A stretch of 64,000 nucleotides of DNA. Origin: Flaccisagitta enflata. Its lineage: Eukaryota > Chaetognatha > Sagittoidea > Aphragmophora. Location: positions 44,764,001 through 44,828,000 of the forward strand of contig OZ231128.1 of the NCBI GenBank assembly GCA_965153355.1. Reading direction: 5' to 3'. Made by a program: the position numbers and the translations under genes. Positions 22,550 through 34,844 of the stretch are shown in pieces. The notes beneath the pieces are model-generated. The model saw only the letters and a list, made by a program, of their open reading frames with translations, searched no databases and was not told where the DNA came from. Every line of letters begins with the position of its first letter. Within the stretch, counting starts at the first letter, position 1.

Positions 22550-23390
22550 ATCCTTCCTCGGCCTTGACCCCATCCGTAATCTTATTCTACGTCTCAATCA
22601 AAACAAACCCAAGCTCCGAGGCCGAACTTAACATTGCAACGATCGACATGTATACATCTGAGATAAACTGTGGTCAATTCTGGGAACAGGCAATAACAAA
22701 GAAGTGGTACCCAATAGCTTTGCTCAAATCCTATCGGACATCAGTTGGGAACTTGGGATGGTTCCTTTGTCTTGGGAAATCGTCAAATATTTGCGCGAAA
22801 TGAGACTGAAATATTTCTCAGGTTCCTGTTTGTAAATACAAACTGAGAAAGAGAAAATAAAAGCAGAGGGATTGAGTGCTCTTTTGGGACTTTATTTATG
22901 ACAGTAATTCCGTGATGAAATAATTCAAAATGATGCATCATGATAAAATTATTTGCTTCTTTATAAAAGAAAATCTTAAAATTTATTCAATTTTGATGTT
23001 TTCTTCATTTTTGTCAAAATTTAGAAATGTTTGTTATGATTGAAGAGAGAGGGGGAGTTGAATAGAGGGGAGGCGATAAATGGGGAAAATATGGTACATA
23101 AATCGTCTTCATGGCCACACTTGTTAATTGTTGAAATCTCAATCCGGTTTTCTTGAACAAAAGCGGCGTGTTTAATATTTGATATGTTTTGAAACCTCGC
23201 CTTATCAAACTTTTGATACATCTTCACGGACGGTGCAGTGCGGTTGGGGTGGAAATGCACGTTTCACATTTTCAATCTATGCTTACAGACGGATGGACCG
23301 ACGGGATGAGGCTTGATTTGAGGAATTGACATTGACAAAGTCTCTCATACTCATACTAAGAGAGTTGAGAGTTGATGAACGGCGTCGAAA
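22550..23390. other. Unassigned DNA with weak open frames
   Basis: Open frames at 22564-22803 (plus) and 23014-23260 (minus) have ordinary composition but no recognisable domain and no clear splice borders. I cannot support either as a gene. Confidence 0.4.
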
Positions 23391-23403
23391 AAGCTCTTGC
23401 ATT

Positions 23404-23404
23404 T

Positions 23405-23454
<50 letters not shown>

Positions 23455-23505
23455 TTGTTGTTGTTGTTGGTGTTGTTGTTGTTGTGGTTGTGGTTGTGGT
23501 TGTGG

Positions 23506-23582
<77 letters not shown>

Positions 23583-23640
23583 ATTTTGGTTGTTGTTGTT
23601 GTTGTTTATATTTTGGTTGTTGTGGTTGTTGTTGTTTTGG

Positions 23641-23717
<77 letters not shown>

Positions 23718-23737
23718 ATTGGTTATTGTTGTTGTAG

Positions 23738-23768
<31 letters not shown>

Positions 23769-23780
23769 TCGCTGTTGTCG

Positions 23781-23868
<88 letters not shown>

Positions 23869-23905
23869 CGTTGTTGTCGTGGTTGTTGTCGTTGTTGTTA
23901 TTCAC
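23404..23905. repeat. (GTT)n microsatellite array
   Basis: ~500 bp of GTT units with GTG, GTC and TATATTTTGG interruptions. The three plus frames read poly-L, poly-C and poly-V, so frames here are not evidence of coding. Confidence 0.95.
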
Positions 23906-24739
23906 TATGTTGTTGCCATTGTTTTGGTTGTTGATTCTATTGGCGGCTACGTCAATATTGTTGTTCTGTTTCTCTATTGACGACACCAGAAACATGTGAC
24001 AAATATTGTCGTCATTGTTGTTGTTATCGTTGTTGTTATTGGAATCCATAGCATTGTTTATTCTCAACAACATCGTAATTGCGTTTACATCGAACGCATT
24101 TCGATTTCTCATCTCTCTCCTTTTGGGCAATGGCCCGAAAATGGGACTTTGTCTTGTAGGACGAGGTATTATTTCGATTCTAATTATATCCATGTCAGTT
24201 CTCTGGTTGCTGATCAGCTCAATCAGACCCCAATTCAGACATCCCAGGCGAAAATCAGGCTTCTTCGGCAGGAGAAGAGACTCCTTACGCCTCAAATACC
24301 ATAATTTTTCCATTTAGCGCCCTCCCTCCAATTAGCGCCCCCCTCTTTTTTCCTTGGTGTTACACTTTTCAGAAGAGATTTGGATAGGCACATTGAGTAA
24401 AATGTTGAAATGACACAACATCATGAACCACTTTCACTGATTTTCAAACACGTGCATGCAATGAATATTTCCATTTTTACTCAAATTTGACATTTGACAA
24501 TTTGACATTTTCATGAAAAGGATGGACTGAATGACAGTTCATCTACAATACAAAGGGGGCGCTAATTGGAGAGTTAAAAAGCAAAATCATGTTTCAATTT
24601 CAGGGCGCTACACAGTGATTTATGTATGTTAACCCCAGGCTATTTGGGAAATTTGGTCAAAGTGCAAATTTTTTGCCCTAAACCAATCACTTATATTGTA
24701 TAGAAGTCAAAAAAAGTTATAGAGCACATTCGGAAAAGA

Positions 24740-26265
24740 ATTGTCCACACAGAGCCGTAAAATGACGTAAAAAGGGCGTTTTTGACAGTTTTTCAGGATT
24801 TTCATGTTCACAAACAGCTGAAATAGGTGGCAAAACGGTCAAACAGTAATAGTTTGACTCTGAGACATATTCGTGCCAAAATTCAAGTGAAGCCGTCATC
24901 ATCCAGTGTCATTTTTTGCCGTAAAATGCCGTAAGAATGGTTTTTTTACAGATTTTCCGGTTGTAGATGTTCTGAAAGTGCTGCTATAGTTGTCAAAGGG
25001 TGAAACAGTCATGGTTTGGCCTTGAGACATGCTCATGCCAAGAATCAAGTGAAGCTGTCATCATTTAGTGTCATTTTTTGCCGTAAAATGCCGTAAAAAT
25101 GGCCATTTTCACAGTTTTTCAGGTTGTTGGTATTAAAAAACAGCTGTCAAAGGTGGCAAACTGTCGAACAGTATTGGTTTGACTCTGAGACATGATCATG
25201 CCAAAAATCATGTGAAGCTGTCGTCATTCAGTGTCATTTTTTGCCGTAAAATGCTGTAAAAATGGCTATTTTTAACGTTTTTCAGGCTGTTGATGTTCTT
25301 AAACTGCTGGTATAGATGTCAAATGATGAAACAGTGATGGTTTGGCCTTGAAACATGCTCATCCCAAATATCATGTGAAGCAGTCATCATTCAGTGTCAT
25401 TTTTTGCCATAAAATGCCGTAAAAATGGCCATTTTCACAGTTTTTTCAGGTTGTTGATGTTATAAGACAGCTGTGAAAGGTGGCAAATGGTCAAACAGTA
25501 TTAGTTTAACTGTAAGACATATTCATGCTAAAATTCAAGTGAAGCTGTTGTTATTCAGTGTCATTTTTTGCCGTAAAATGCCGTAAAAATGGCCATTTTC
25601 ACAGTTTTTCTGATTATTGATGTTAAAAAACAGCTGTAACAGGTGGCAAACAGTCAAACAGTATTAGTTTGACTCTGAGACATATTCCTGCCAAAAATCA
25701 AGTGAAGCTGTCATCATTCAGTGTCATTTTTTGCTGTAAAATGCTGTAAAAATGGCCATTTTCACAGTTTTTCAAGTTGTTGACGTTATAAAACAGCTGT
25801 GAAAGGTGGCAAATAGTCAAACAGTATTAGTTTGACTCTAGGACATATTCATGCCAAAATTCAAGTGAAGCTGTTGTTATTCAGTGTCATTTTTTGCCGT
25901 AAAATGCCGTAAAAATGGCCATTTTCACAGTTTTTCAGGTTGTTGATGTTAAAAAACAGCTGTAACGATGGCAAACAGTCAAACAGTATTGGTTTGACTC
26001 TGAGACATATTCATGCCAAAAATCAAGTGAAGCTGTCATCATTCAGTGTCATTTTTTGCTGTAAAATGCCGTAAAAATGGCCATTTTCACAGTTTTTCAG
26101 GTTGTTGATATTAGAAAACTGCTGTCATAGTTATCAAACGATGAAACAGTGATGGTTTGGCCTTGAGACATGCTCATGCCAAAAATCAATAGAAGAGGTT
26201 GTCATTCAATGTCATCTTTTGCCGTAAAATGCTGTAAAAATGGCTTCATTTAAAATAATTTAGTT
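24740..26265. repeat. 163-bp satellite, about nine units
   Basis: The core TGCCGTAAAATGCCGTAAAA recurs with GTGTCATTTTTTG anchors near 24907, 25068, 25231, 25395, 25558, 25721, 25884, 26047 and 26208, so the period is 161-164 bp. Two monomer types are visible: one with TTTGACTCTGAGACATATTC and one with TTTGGCCTTGAGACATGCTC. Their order from the left is B A B A B B B B A. Confidence 0.92.
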
Positions 26266-26384
26266 TTTACCAAAAACTTCTGCAAACAATTACAAATGAA
26301 AAAAAAATGATCACTCGGCATTTAGACTCATCAATGCTCAAGCCACTGTCATTTGAAATGACAAAAAATGGCTTACAAGTGCTT

Positions 26385-26480
26385 GCAAATGGAAAATGCT
26401 TGCAAATGCTTGCAAATGCATGCGAATGCTTGCAAATGCTTGCAAATGCATGCGAATGCTTGCAAATGCTTGCAAATGAC
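26385..26480. repeat. ~30-bp minisatellite
   Basis: AATGCTTGCAAATGCTTGC and AATGCATGCGAATGCTTGC alternate for about three units. Length is a multiple of three, giving an ANACECLQML frame that is not otherwise gene-like. Confidence 0.75.
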
Positions 26481-26639
26481 AGAAAAATGACAAAAAATGA
26501 CAACAAATGACAAAAAATAGCATAAAGATGTGCGTAAATGGTGTTTTTCCCATATCAATTTGCGTTTCCTGTAGAATTGTAGACCCACAATACAGAAATT
26601 GATAAAATTTATCATTTTTTGAGTATTTACAGGTAGAAA

Positions 26640-27490
26640 TACAGAATGTGGCCATTTCAGCCCATTTCTGGCCTGTTTTTGGCCTGTTGCGACCCTGGTA
26701 TCAAAGTCTGGACCTCTCAATGAGTGTTTTTGTCCTAGTTATGACAGGACGGAGTGAGCTTAGTAAAAACTTTTGAGTGAAAGTGCAGATTTTGGTCATT
26801 TTAGCCCATTTTTGGCCGGGTTTTTGCTTGTTATGGCTCTGGCATCAGTATCAAAAGCTCTCAATGAAAATATTAGTCCTCATTATGACTGGATTGAGTT
26901 TGAACAACAAAAAAAATTGAATAACAATGATTTTTTTAGATGAAGTTGCAGATTTTGGCCGTTTCAGCCCAACTTTGGCCTGTTTTTGGCCTATAATGGC
27001 CCCGGTATCAATATCTAAAGCTCTCAATGAATACAGTTGACCCAATTGTGACAAGATTGAGTGAGCTAATTGGAACAATTGACAGTGATTTTTTAGATGA
27101 AAATGCAGATTTTGGTCATTTTTAGCCTATTTTTAGCCTGTTTTTGGCCAGTTAAGGCTCCAGTATCAGTGTCCAAAGCTCTCAATGGGTATATTTGACC
27201 TAGTTCTGACTGGATCTAATGAGATTGGCAAATAAAATTGGAATAATAATGATCGGTCTGAAGAAAATGCAGATTTTGGCCAATTTAGCTAATTTTTGGC
27301 CTGTTTTTGGCCTGATATGACCCTAGTAACAGCGTTCAAGGCTCTCAATGAGTATATCTATCCTAGTTCTGACTAGATTGAGTGTGATTGGCTAAAAAAT
27401 TTTAAATAACTCTGATATTTTTGGAAAAAATGCCATTTTGGGCTATTTTGACCCATTTTTGGCCTATTTTTGATAATTTAAGAGCCTTGT
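26640..27490. repeat. Second ~160-bp satellite, about five units
   Basis: GCAGATTTTGGTCATTTTAG-type anchors occur near 26641, 26785, 26948, 27106, 27270 and a decayed one near 27430. Each is followed by TTTTTGGCCTGTTTTTGGCC and AGCTCTCAATGA. Spacing is 144-164 bp. The sequence is unrelated to the 163-bp satellite but has nearly the same period. Confidence 0.85.
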
Positions 27491-28682
27491 ATGGCCACCA
27501 GATTCTTGTGGACAGTGTATCTAATACAGTTCTAGTTAGGCTTAATCAAAAATTTCTACCAAGGGACAACAGTGGTCTCTAAGTAGCCAAAAAACGCATT
27601 TTTACCCCAAAATTGGCAAAAAAATGGATTTTTGAGCGGGGACATCAAAAAATATTCAAAAATGGAGGCCAGATTCGTGTTCAGCACGAAAAAATATGTC
27701 ATAATGCTAAGGTTCCAGAGTTTTTTGGCAATTTTGGACCTACATTTTAGTTTCTGCAGTAAGCTCCCTGACTATAACTGAATTTTGACATGTGAGCATT
27801 TATGCCCCTAAATGACCAATGTTCCGCCAGGTTCCTCAAGTTTTGAAAGTGGTCCTAGACTCTACCCTAATAGGGGTTTCAAATCATGAAAAAAAATTGG
27901 TGGGGTTTCTTGGGGCTATATAAGTTCCAGACTTACTTTTCATGAATTTTTTACCCAAAAAAAATTTAAAATGTAGCATTTTTAAAAATACCCCAATAAT
28001 TTCTCAATTTTTGGACAATTGTTTTTTCCTAGCTGATAGAACTACTCAAGACCGAGCCAGCAAAAAAAACCGCATGTCTTTATAAGGATTTTTGAGCCCA
28101 CAATGATAATTATTCAGCGAAAGGTAAGGAGAAAAATGGTCGAAATTTTGATGCAAAAATTTCGCTGTTTTTCAACTTCTGAAGGCTGGTGAGGCCACAA
28201 AAATCAAAAAAATCGGCCAAATTTTTTTGATTGGTCTTAGTTTATGTTTTTCCTTGCCACTAGAATCAATTTTGATACCAAAATTGCAATTTTGATTTTT
28301 GACCCCCCAAAGTTGAGGGTGTTAACGCTAATCGTACAGATAAGGCACAGTGCGCTAATTAGAAAAAATAAGGTAATCCTCTCAGGTCTATGATCACACT
28401 TTTGAGGCCTACTGAGCCTCATTGTTTTTCCTCAATCGAGCTTCAAAATGGGGCTTCTCAGGTATCCAATTACATTTTTCAAATTTTCATTTTTCCCAAA
28501 AAATTCAAAGCTGCCTTATGTTCTGCAGCGCCTCCTTTAGGGGCCATTGCTCTTTTGTCATTTGTAAAAACATTCAACAAAGGTTAGCAAGAGGTTACCG
28601 CAGTACTGCACTTGCTCTTGGGCCCTATTCCATGTTTCTCAGTTTGAGTAGAGCGAGGGATATTGTTCCACTTGTCATACAC

Positions 28683-28685
<3 letters not shown>

Positions 28686-28770
<85 letters not shown>
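28686..28770. repeat. (CT)n microsatellite
   Basis: About 42 CT units, followed within 50 bp by a family A 3' end. Confidence 0.96.
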
Positions 28771-28773
<3 letters not shown>

Positions 28774-28816
28774 TTTTCTTTTACCTCACCAGTCTTTTTT
28801 TCCTCCCACTCTTTCC

Positions 28817-28960
28817 TTTTTAGTCGCGTGCACGCGACTCTACGCGTTGCACGGTCGGTCCGACCCTCCATCCCTCTTCTATCCGTCGGTCGGTCCGTCT
28901 GTTTGTCCACCTGTCAGTACGTTTGTCTGTCTATCCGTCCATCCGTTGATCCAGCCATCC
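28817..28960 (-). mobile_element. Family A retroposon, 5'-truncated
   Basis: TTTTAGTCGCGTGCACGCGA marks the 3' end of a minus-strand copy with a GGTCGGTC/CCGTC core. No GGCCTTGTT end follows, so the 5' part is missing. Confidence 0.62.
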
Positions 28961-29471
28961 TATTTTGGGTATTTTAAGGTATAACATGTTGTTTCCAAAA
29001 GAAGGAAGGGAAGAACAGAAGAGGAAGGAATGGAAGGTGGAAGGAAGGAAGAAAGGAGTATGTATGTAGATATGTAGTTGTGTGTGTAATTGTTAAATAA
29101 AGCACGCGACTATTGGCCTATTGGACTTGTTTTCCCTCCTTTTCCCTTCTCAGCGGCAAGGTTGTGGGGGATCCAAGTTGAATCTTACTTTTTCTTTTGG
29201 TTTCCTTTGGAACGAATTTTCGAGAGCTTTTCCTTCGTAGATCCCCTCAGATATTACTGCAACAGCGCCAAACGCAAGCGCGCGAGTTTCCGGCCTCATT
29301 CTCCGCCGCGGCCCTTCTCGAACACACTTTCGGCGCGGCCTAATTCTCCGGCCTTAGAAACAGCCACAACTCACAAAAAAAGGGGGAGCTCGTCGTTTCT
29401 TTATGGCCGACCTTAGTGTCTGTGTTTGTTTAAGTAGGAGCTGAAAATGTGATTTCGTTCGTCCCGCGCGC

Positions 29472-30050
<579 letters not shown>

Positions 30051-30063
30051 TGTGCGTGTGCGT

Positions 30064-30138
<75 letters not shown>

Positions 30139-30299
30139 CATGTGAGTCGTTTCTCACTTCTCAGTGAAAGCCTTTCTAGGTGAGACAAAGCTCATGAGCA
30201 TGAAAGACTTGAAAGCTAGTCTGTCGGTCTGTTTAACCATTCCGTTTAAAAAAAAACCCTGTTCATTCAACTGCTTATTTACAAGATTTACTGTTGTGT

Positions 30300-30560
30300 T
30301 GATCCAGTCTACCTGTCTCTCTTTCGATCTATCTATTTATCTTTTATCGTTCTGTCTCTATCTATTTATCTTTTGTCTTTCTATGTCTCTATCTATCTAT
30401 CGATCTATCTACCTAATCAAAATTCATCTGTCTATCTGTTTATCTAAATATATCTGGAGTTGTCTATCGAAAATCTATCGGTCTGTCTGTCTGCCAGTCT
30501 GTCTGAGTGTCAATCCATCTAATAACTTACCCTCAGGGTTGTTGCCGCGTTTCCCGGGAT
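30300..30560. repeat. CTAT/GTCT tetranucleotide-rich tract
   Basis: Degenerate TCTATCTATCTA and CTGTCTGTCT runs. Frames read LSIYLSICLS and are low-complexity artefacts. Confidence 0.75.
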
Positions 30561-31539
30561 TCATCTTTTTCGTAAGACCCTCATCTTAGAATCCTTCTAA
30601 TCTTCTTCTTATTTTTTTCCTTTCCCGCCTCCTCCTTCATCTTTGACACGACGCTTTTTATCTCGATTCTTGGTCTAAAAATGGGCGGATAACAATTCTT
30701 GTCCGACTCCTTTTTTCTTCTTTTTCTTTTTTGTACATCGTAATCCTGATTCTTTGTGGCTGTCTCTATGTCTGTCTTCCTGTCTTTCACCTACTATAGC
30801 CGCCGTCTTTTTGCACCTGCTATTTCTGTCTGTCTGTCTGTCTCTTTCTCTCTCTTTTTCATGTTTAAAAGATTGAATAACAGAGAATGAGTGTTCTCCT
30901 TTTTTATGCGCCGCACTGTACATTTGACATTTATTCTTAAATGATTGATATTCTGTCACAGCAAATAAAAAAGCAAGGGTTTATTGGCAATTTGTATCCG
31001 CGGAAAAGATCGTCCATCATTTTTAAAGGACAAGATATTCTTACTAATTATAACTTATTATCGATTGTAATCGATGCGCGATTATCAGTACGTACAAGTT
31101 AAATACGATCAGGGATATTTGCAAAAAATACTTGGTAAAAATTCATCTTGCTCAATCTGTGGTGATGAAATCAGAGATGTGAAAGGCTGGAAGCAGCCGC
31201 TTCCTCCACTTCCGCATCTGCTTCCGCTCTTAAGAGGAAAGAACGAGCAAAGAACAGATACCCGGTAAAATACCGTGCATTCCAGTTGCAATTCCGCTTC
31301 CATTTTCCAGTCACTGTTGGCTATCAATTTGTCAAACCCATCATATTGGAAGCAGTCTACCGCTTACACATCTTGTCATTGAAACGGCTGAGGATGTGAT
31401 ACATTGGAGATAGCTCCAGATTATTTGAATTACGGTTTACTTACTTTAGACTAGGTAATGAAAAATTTTCAACTGCAAAAGAAAACTTTAAAAGAAAACA
31501 GAAAATTGAAGTGTTCTTGTTTTCAGCTGTGGTAATCGG

Positions 31540-31597
31540 CCTTTATCGGGGGCGCTTTTTGGAGGGGGGGGGGCGCTTTTTAGAAAAAATACGGTAA
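31540..31597. mobile_element. Isolated element end (GGCGC...ACGGTAATT)
   Basis: GGCGCTTTTTAGAAAAAATA followed by CGGTAATT matches the inverted-repeat end of the 24297-28375 element. No opposite end is evident within a few hundred bases. A family A 3' fragment (31603-31665, GTCGTGTGCACGCGG) follows directly. Confidence 0.45.
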
Positions 31598-31669
31598 TTG
31601 TTTTTTTAAGTCGTGTGCACGCGGTCGGTCGGTCGGTCAGTCGGTCCATAACGCTTTGAGGTTTTTTAG

Positions 31670-32045
31670 CCATTTTATGTCATTTCATATCATTTCATAT
31701 CATTCTAAGTCATTTTAAGTCATTTAAACTCATTCTAAGTCATTTAAACTCATTTCAAGGCATAATAAGTCAATTTGTCATTTTTTGTTGATATTTGAAA
31801 CTTTCTCATATTTTGTCATTTCAAGTCATTTTAAGTCATTTTAAATCATTTTTGGTCATTTTCAGTCTTTCTAAGTCATTTTGAATCACTTTATGTCATT
31901 TTAAGTCATTTCGAGTCATTTTAGGTTATTTCATGTCATCTCAAGTCATCCTAAGTCATTTTACATCATTTTTAGTCAGTTTTGGTCATTTATTTATCTT
32001 GTTCATTTTTAGTCATCTTTAGTTATTTTAAGTCATTTTAAGTCC
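31670..32045. repeat. 10-11-bp minisatellite (GTCATTTTAA type)
   Basis: About 35 degenerate units of GTCATTTTAA/GTCATTTCAT with a TTTTTGTTGATATTTGAAAC interruption near 31778. Ends at the border of the foldback MITE at 32052. Confidence 0.85.
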
Positions 32046-32051
32046 TCTCAT

Positions 32052-32373
32052 GTTACATGCCCCCCCCTACAGCTCACATGGTACAATCAATTCCCACACT
32101 TGCAGTGGCGGTTGACACTTTAGGTGAATACAAATGGCGCCACCGTGGTGATTTTTCAATTTCCACCTTGAACCCCCCTAAACCACTCCAAAAGCTCTGA
32201 AAATTGAACAATTTTTTTTCTCAAATTTTGATCCAAATTTGGCCCTTTGAGGGGGTTAAAGGTGGAAATTGAAAAATCGCCACGGTGGCGCCAATTGTAT
32301 CCACCTGAGGTGTCAACTGCCACTGCAAATGAGAAAATTGATTAAACCATGAGCTGTAGGGGGGGCATGTAAC
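32052..32373. mobile_element. Foldback MITE, 322 bp
   Basis: Ends GTTACATGCCCCCCCCTACA and TGTAGGGGGGGCATGTAAC. The arms include TGGCGCCACCGTGGTGATTT against AAATCGCCACGGTGGCGCCA and extend ~130 bp each. No target duplication was resolved. Confidence 0.85.
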
Positions 32374-32477
32374 AATTGGGTCCCTCCTCCGCTCTTATTA
32401 GGGTCCCTTCTGTACTTGTCCATAAACTTGGATTAGTCGATTCTTTTTGAGCCCACTGTCCACTAACGGGTTCCTAG

Positions 32478-32755
32478 AAACAAGGCCGGATACACGGCTA
32501 CTAAAGTCGCGTGCGGGTGGGCAGGGGCCATATTTGAGGTCACCAGACCATTTAGGCAGGAGCAGTGAGGTCAAAGAAATAAAATCGTAAAGAAGTAAAG
32601 TGTGACAAACCAACCAACTGACCGAACGACTGACCGACCAACCAACTGACCGACCAACCGACCAACCGACCGACCAACCGACCGACCAACCAACTGACCA
32701 ACCGACCGACCGACCGACAAAGCGGGTTGTAGAGTCGCGTGCACGGGACTAAAAA
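32478..32755 (+). mobile_element. Family A retroposon (TGC class), longest copy
   Basis: AACAAGGCCGGATACACGGC, then AGTCGCGTGCGGGTGGGCAG, GCCATATTTGAGGTCACCAG, a ~110-bp CCGACCAACCGA core, and GTGCACGGGACTAAAAAC. AGTCGCGTGC pairs with GCACGGGACT with one mismatch. This copy is the best reference for the type 1 layout. Confidence 0.8.
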
Positions 32756-32959
32756 CACGACAGCAAGTAACATTTACGTAAAATTGAATGAGTGAAATTG
32801 ATGTTTGCCATAACTCAGCAAGTATTTGACCGACCAACTAACAAACTGAAGAATCAGGACATCGACCGATTAAGCGTTTTAGTAGAACGTCGTGGACGTA
32901 ACCAAGAATTCATTCTCTCAAACCAATTTCTACAAACCGCAAGTCATACACACTCATCG

Positions 32960-34490
32960 GGCAGATCCCTTTTTAGTCCAGTCTCTAAAAGGAATAAAAG
33001 CTCAGATCTTGGCGACTTTGGAACAAAGCCTGAAAATTTGCATACAGGGTCAGTTTTCTGTGCTGAAGAAGACTAGATGGGGTACACGTCTGTTTTTTTA
33101 GTGTACTCTATAAAAAAACATGTTTTTTCCAAAAAAAAAACTTTGAAGTTGCACTGACGCGAAACGAATTGACCGATTGTTATAAAATTTTAGGTGAAGA
33201 AAATTATGCCTTTTTTCTACTTGCATGCAAAATTTCAGCAAAATCGGTTCAGTAGAAGCGGAGATATTGCCGTTTAAAGTCTAGGCCTATTTTCAAAAAA
33301 AGGGCTATGTTTCAATTTTGGGGTAAAATTTGTTTTTTTTTGAGCTATAAGTCTGAAATTGTTTTCAAACATTGACTTTATCCTAATTGACCTGAAAAGC
33401 AAAAAAAAAAAAAAAATTTAAAAATTTGGTGGTTTTTTCATTTTTGGCTAAAAAAACAAAAAATTCAGTTTCAAAATTTAGGCGTGTCTTCTGTGGGCTA
33501 GTTCAAGGAAAATATCAAAATTGATGGTGCTTACTTAATGAATATGTTGCAAGTAACCAACTTATTTCCAAAATTTCAAAGGGGTACACTAACCCAAAAA
33601 GACAAAAAAACATTTCAAAGTCTAAAGAAAAAATACTAAAATTTGGCATTTCTTTACCCTCTTTGAGATATGAAAAAACTCAATGTTTGATTATTAAGCT
33701 GAAATTTGGCTCAGATATGCCCCTTACATGTAGGGATTTGCATACAAAATTTTAGGCAAATTGCTTGAAGCGGTTTGGCCATAGCATAACAAAATATCCC
33801 AGGAAGTCCAAAAATGCAAAATTTTGGGATCTTTTTTTTCTAAACTTTGAAATGATTTTTTGTCTTTTTGGGTTGACGTACCCCTCTGAAAGTTTGGGAA
33901 TAAGTTAATACACTTGATGACAATTGATTCCCATAGTGGGCGCCAATAATTTCAATATTTTCCTAGAACTAGCCTTTTTCAAAAATCAGGCCGTAATTCT
34001 GAAATTCAAATTTTTGATTTTTTGGGCAAAAATATAAAAAAAACATGAAATTTTTTCAATTCTTTTGTTTTTAGAGTAAATTTGGGTAAAATGAATAATC
34101 AAAACTAGTATCAGACTTCTAGCTCAAAAAACCAAAATTTTACCACAAAATTGAAATATAGCCCTTTTTTTGAAAAAAGGCCTAGACTTTAAAAAGCCAT
34201 AGCTCCGCTTCTACTTGACCGATTTTGCTGAAATTTTGCATGCAAGTAGATAAAAAGCATATTTTTCTTCACCTAAAATTTTATATTCATCGGTCAATTA
34301 CTCTGGCGTCAGCGCAACTTTGAAGTGTTTTTTTGGCTTAAAAACGTGTTTTTAGACGGGGTGCACTCAAAAATCAGACAAGCACCCCGTCTGATCTTGT
34401 TCAGCACGAAAAACTGACCTTGCATGCAAATTTTCACGCTTTGCTCCAAATTCGCCGAGTCCTTTTCTTTAAATCCTGGACTATTTGACC
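32960..34490. mobile_element. Giant (~1.5 kb) imperfect inverted repeat
   Basis: The left arm (~32985-33600) is mirrored by ~33840-34470. Matched pairs include GAAAATTTGCATACAGGGTC with GACCTTGCATGCAAATTTTC, TTTTTCTACTTGCATGCAAA with TTTGCATGCAAGTAGATAAA-type sequence, and AAGTCTAGGCCTATTTTC with GAAAAAAGGCCTAGACTT. The two arms carry weakly similar short frames (LEQSLKICIQGQFSVLKK and LEQSVKICMQGQFFVLNK), so an old coding or conserved segment may be part of the arm. Confidence 0.7.
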
Positions 34491-34575
34491 GTCCCAAAGT
34501 TCTGCTCAGTCGCATTTCACTACAGAGAACAGATCTGATTCAATGCCGAGTATTGAGTATAGAAAAAATTTACAA

Positions 34576-34826
34576 ACAAAAACAAAAACAAAAACAAAAA
34601 CAAAAACAAAAACAAAAACAAAAACAAAAACAAAAACAAAAACAAAAACAAAAATCAAAGCCAAAACAAAAAAACATAAGACAAAAAACAAAAAACAACA
34701 AAAAACAAAAAACAAAAAACAAAAAACAAAAAACAAAAAACAAAAAACAAAAAACAAAAAACAAAAAACAAAAAACAAAAAACAAAAAACAAAAAACAAA
34801 AAACAAAAAACAAAAAACAAAAAACG
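34576..34826. repeat. (CAAAAA)n then (CAAAAAA)n microsatellite
   Basis: About 14 hexanucleotide units are followed, after a short unique spacer, by about 20 heptanucleotide units. It lies immediately upstream of the ATG of the XK-related-like exon. Confidence 0.93.
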
Positions 34827-34844
34827 AAAAAACAATCGTTTCCC

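Larger units (their letters stand above)
24297..28375. mobile_element. 4.08-kb inverted-repeat-bounded element filled with satellites
   Basis: The left end TACCATAATTTTTCCATTTA-GCGC and the inverse of the right end (GCGCTAATTAGAAAAAATAA-GGTA) agree at 20 of 24 bases. A further inverted pair, CCAATTAGCGCCCCC (24327-24341) and GGGGGCGCTAATTGG (24556-24570), is subterminal. The interior is dominated by two tandem satellites and has no credible transposase. A similar end motif stands alone at 31540-31597. The target duplication is unclear (CCTC on both sides is possible). Confidence 0.5.

Noticed and set aside
23326-23999. Poly-Leu/Cys/Val open frames of ~200 codons over the GTT array
   Set aside because: All three frames are open because the trinucleotide repeat has no stop codons. 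Unlike the 45187 gene there is no adjoining unique coding region in phase.
24740-27490. Regularly spaced repeats resembling a CRISPR array
   Set aside because: Units are ~160 bp, contiguous and diverged along their whole length; there are no short identical repeats with unique spacers and the context is eukaryotic.
29090-29416. 108-codon plus frame in GC-richer sequence
   Set aside because: Ordinary-looking composition but no domain, no start context and no splice pattern; it is most likely a chance frame in GC-richer DNA.
31074-31268. 64-codon frame with a CSICG motif as a zinc-finger gene
   Set aside because: A single CxxC pair with no partner ligands, a short frame and no exon borders.
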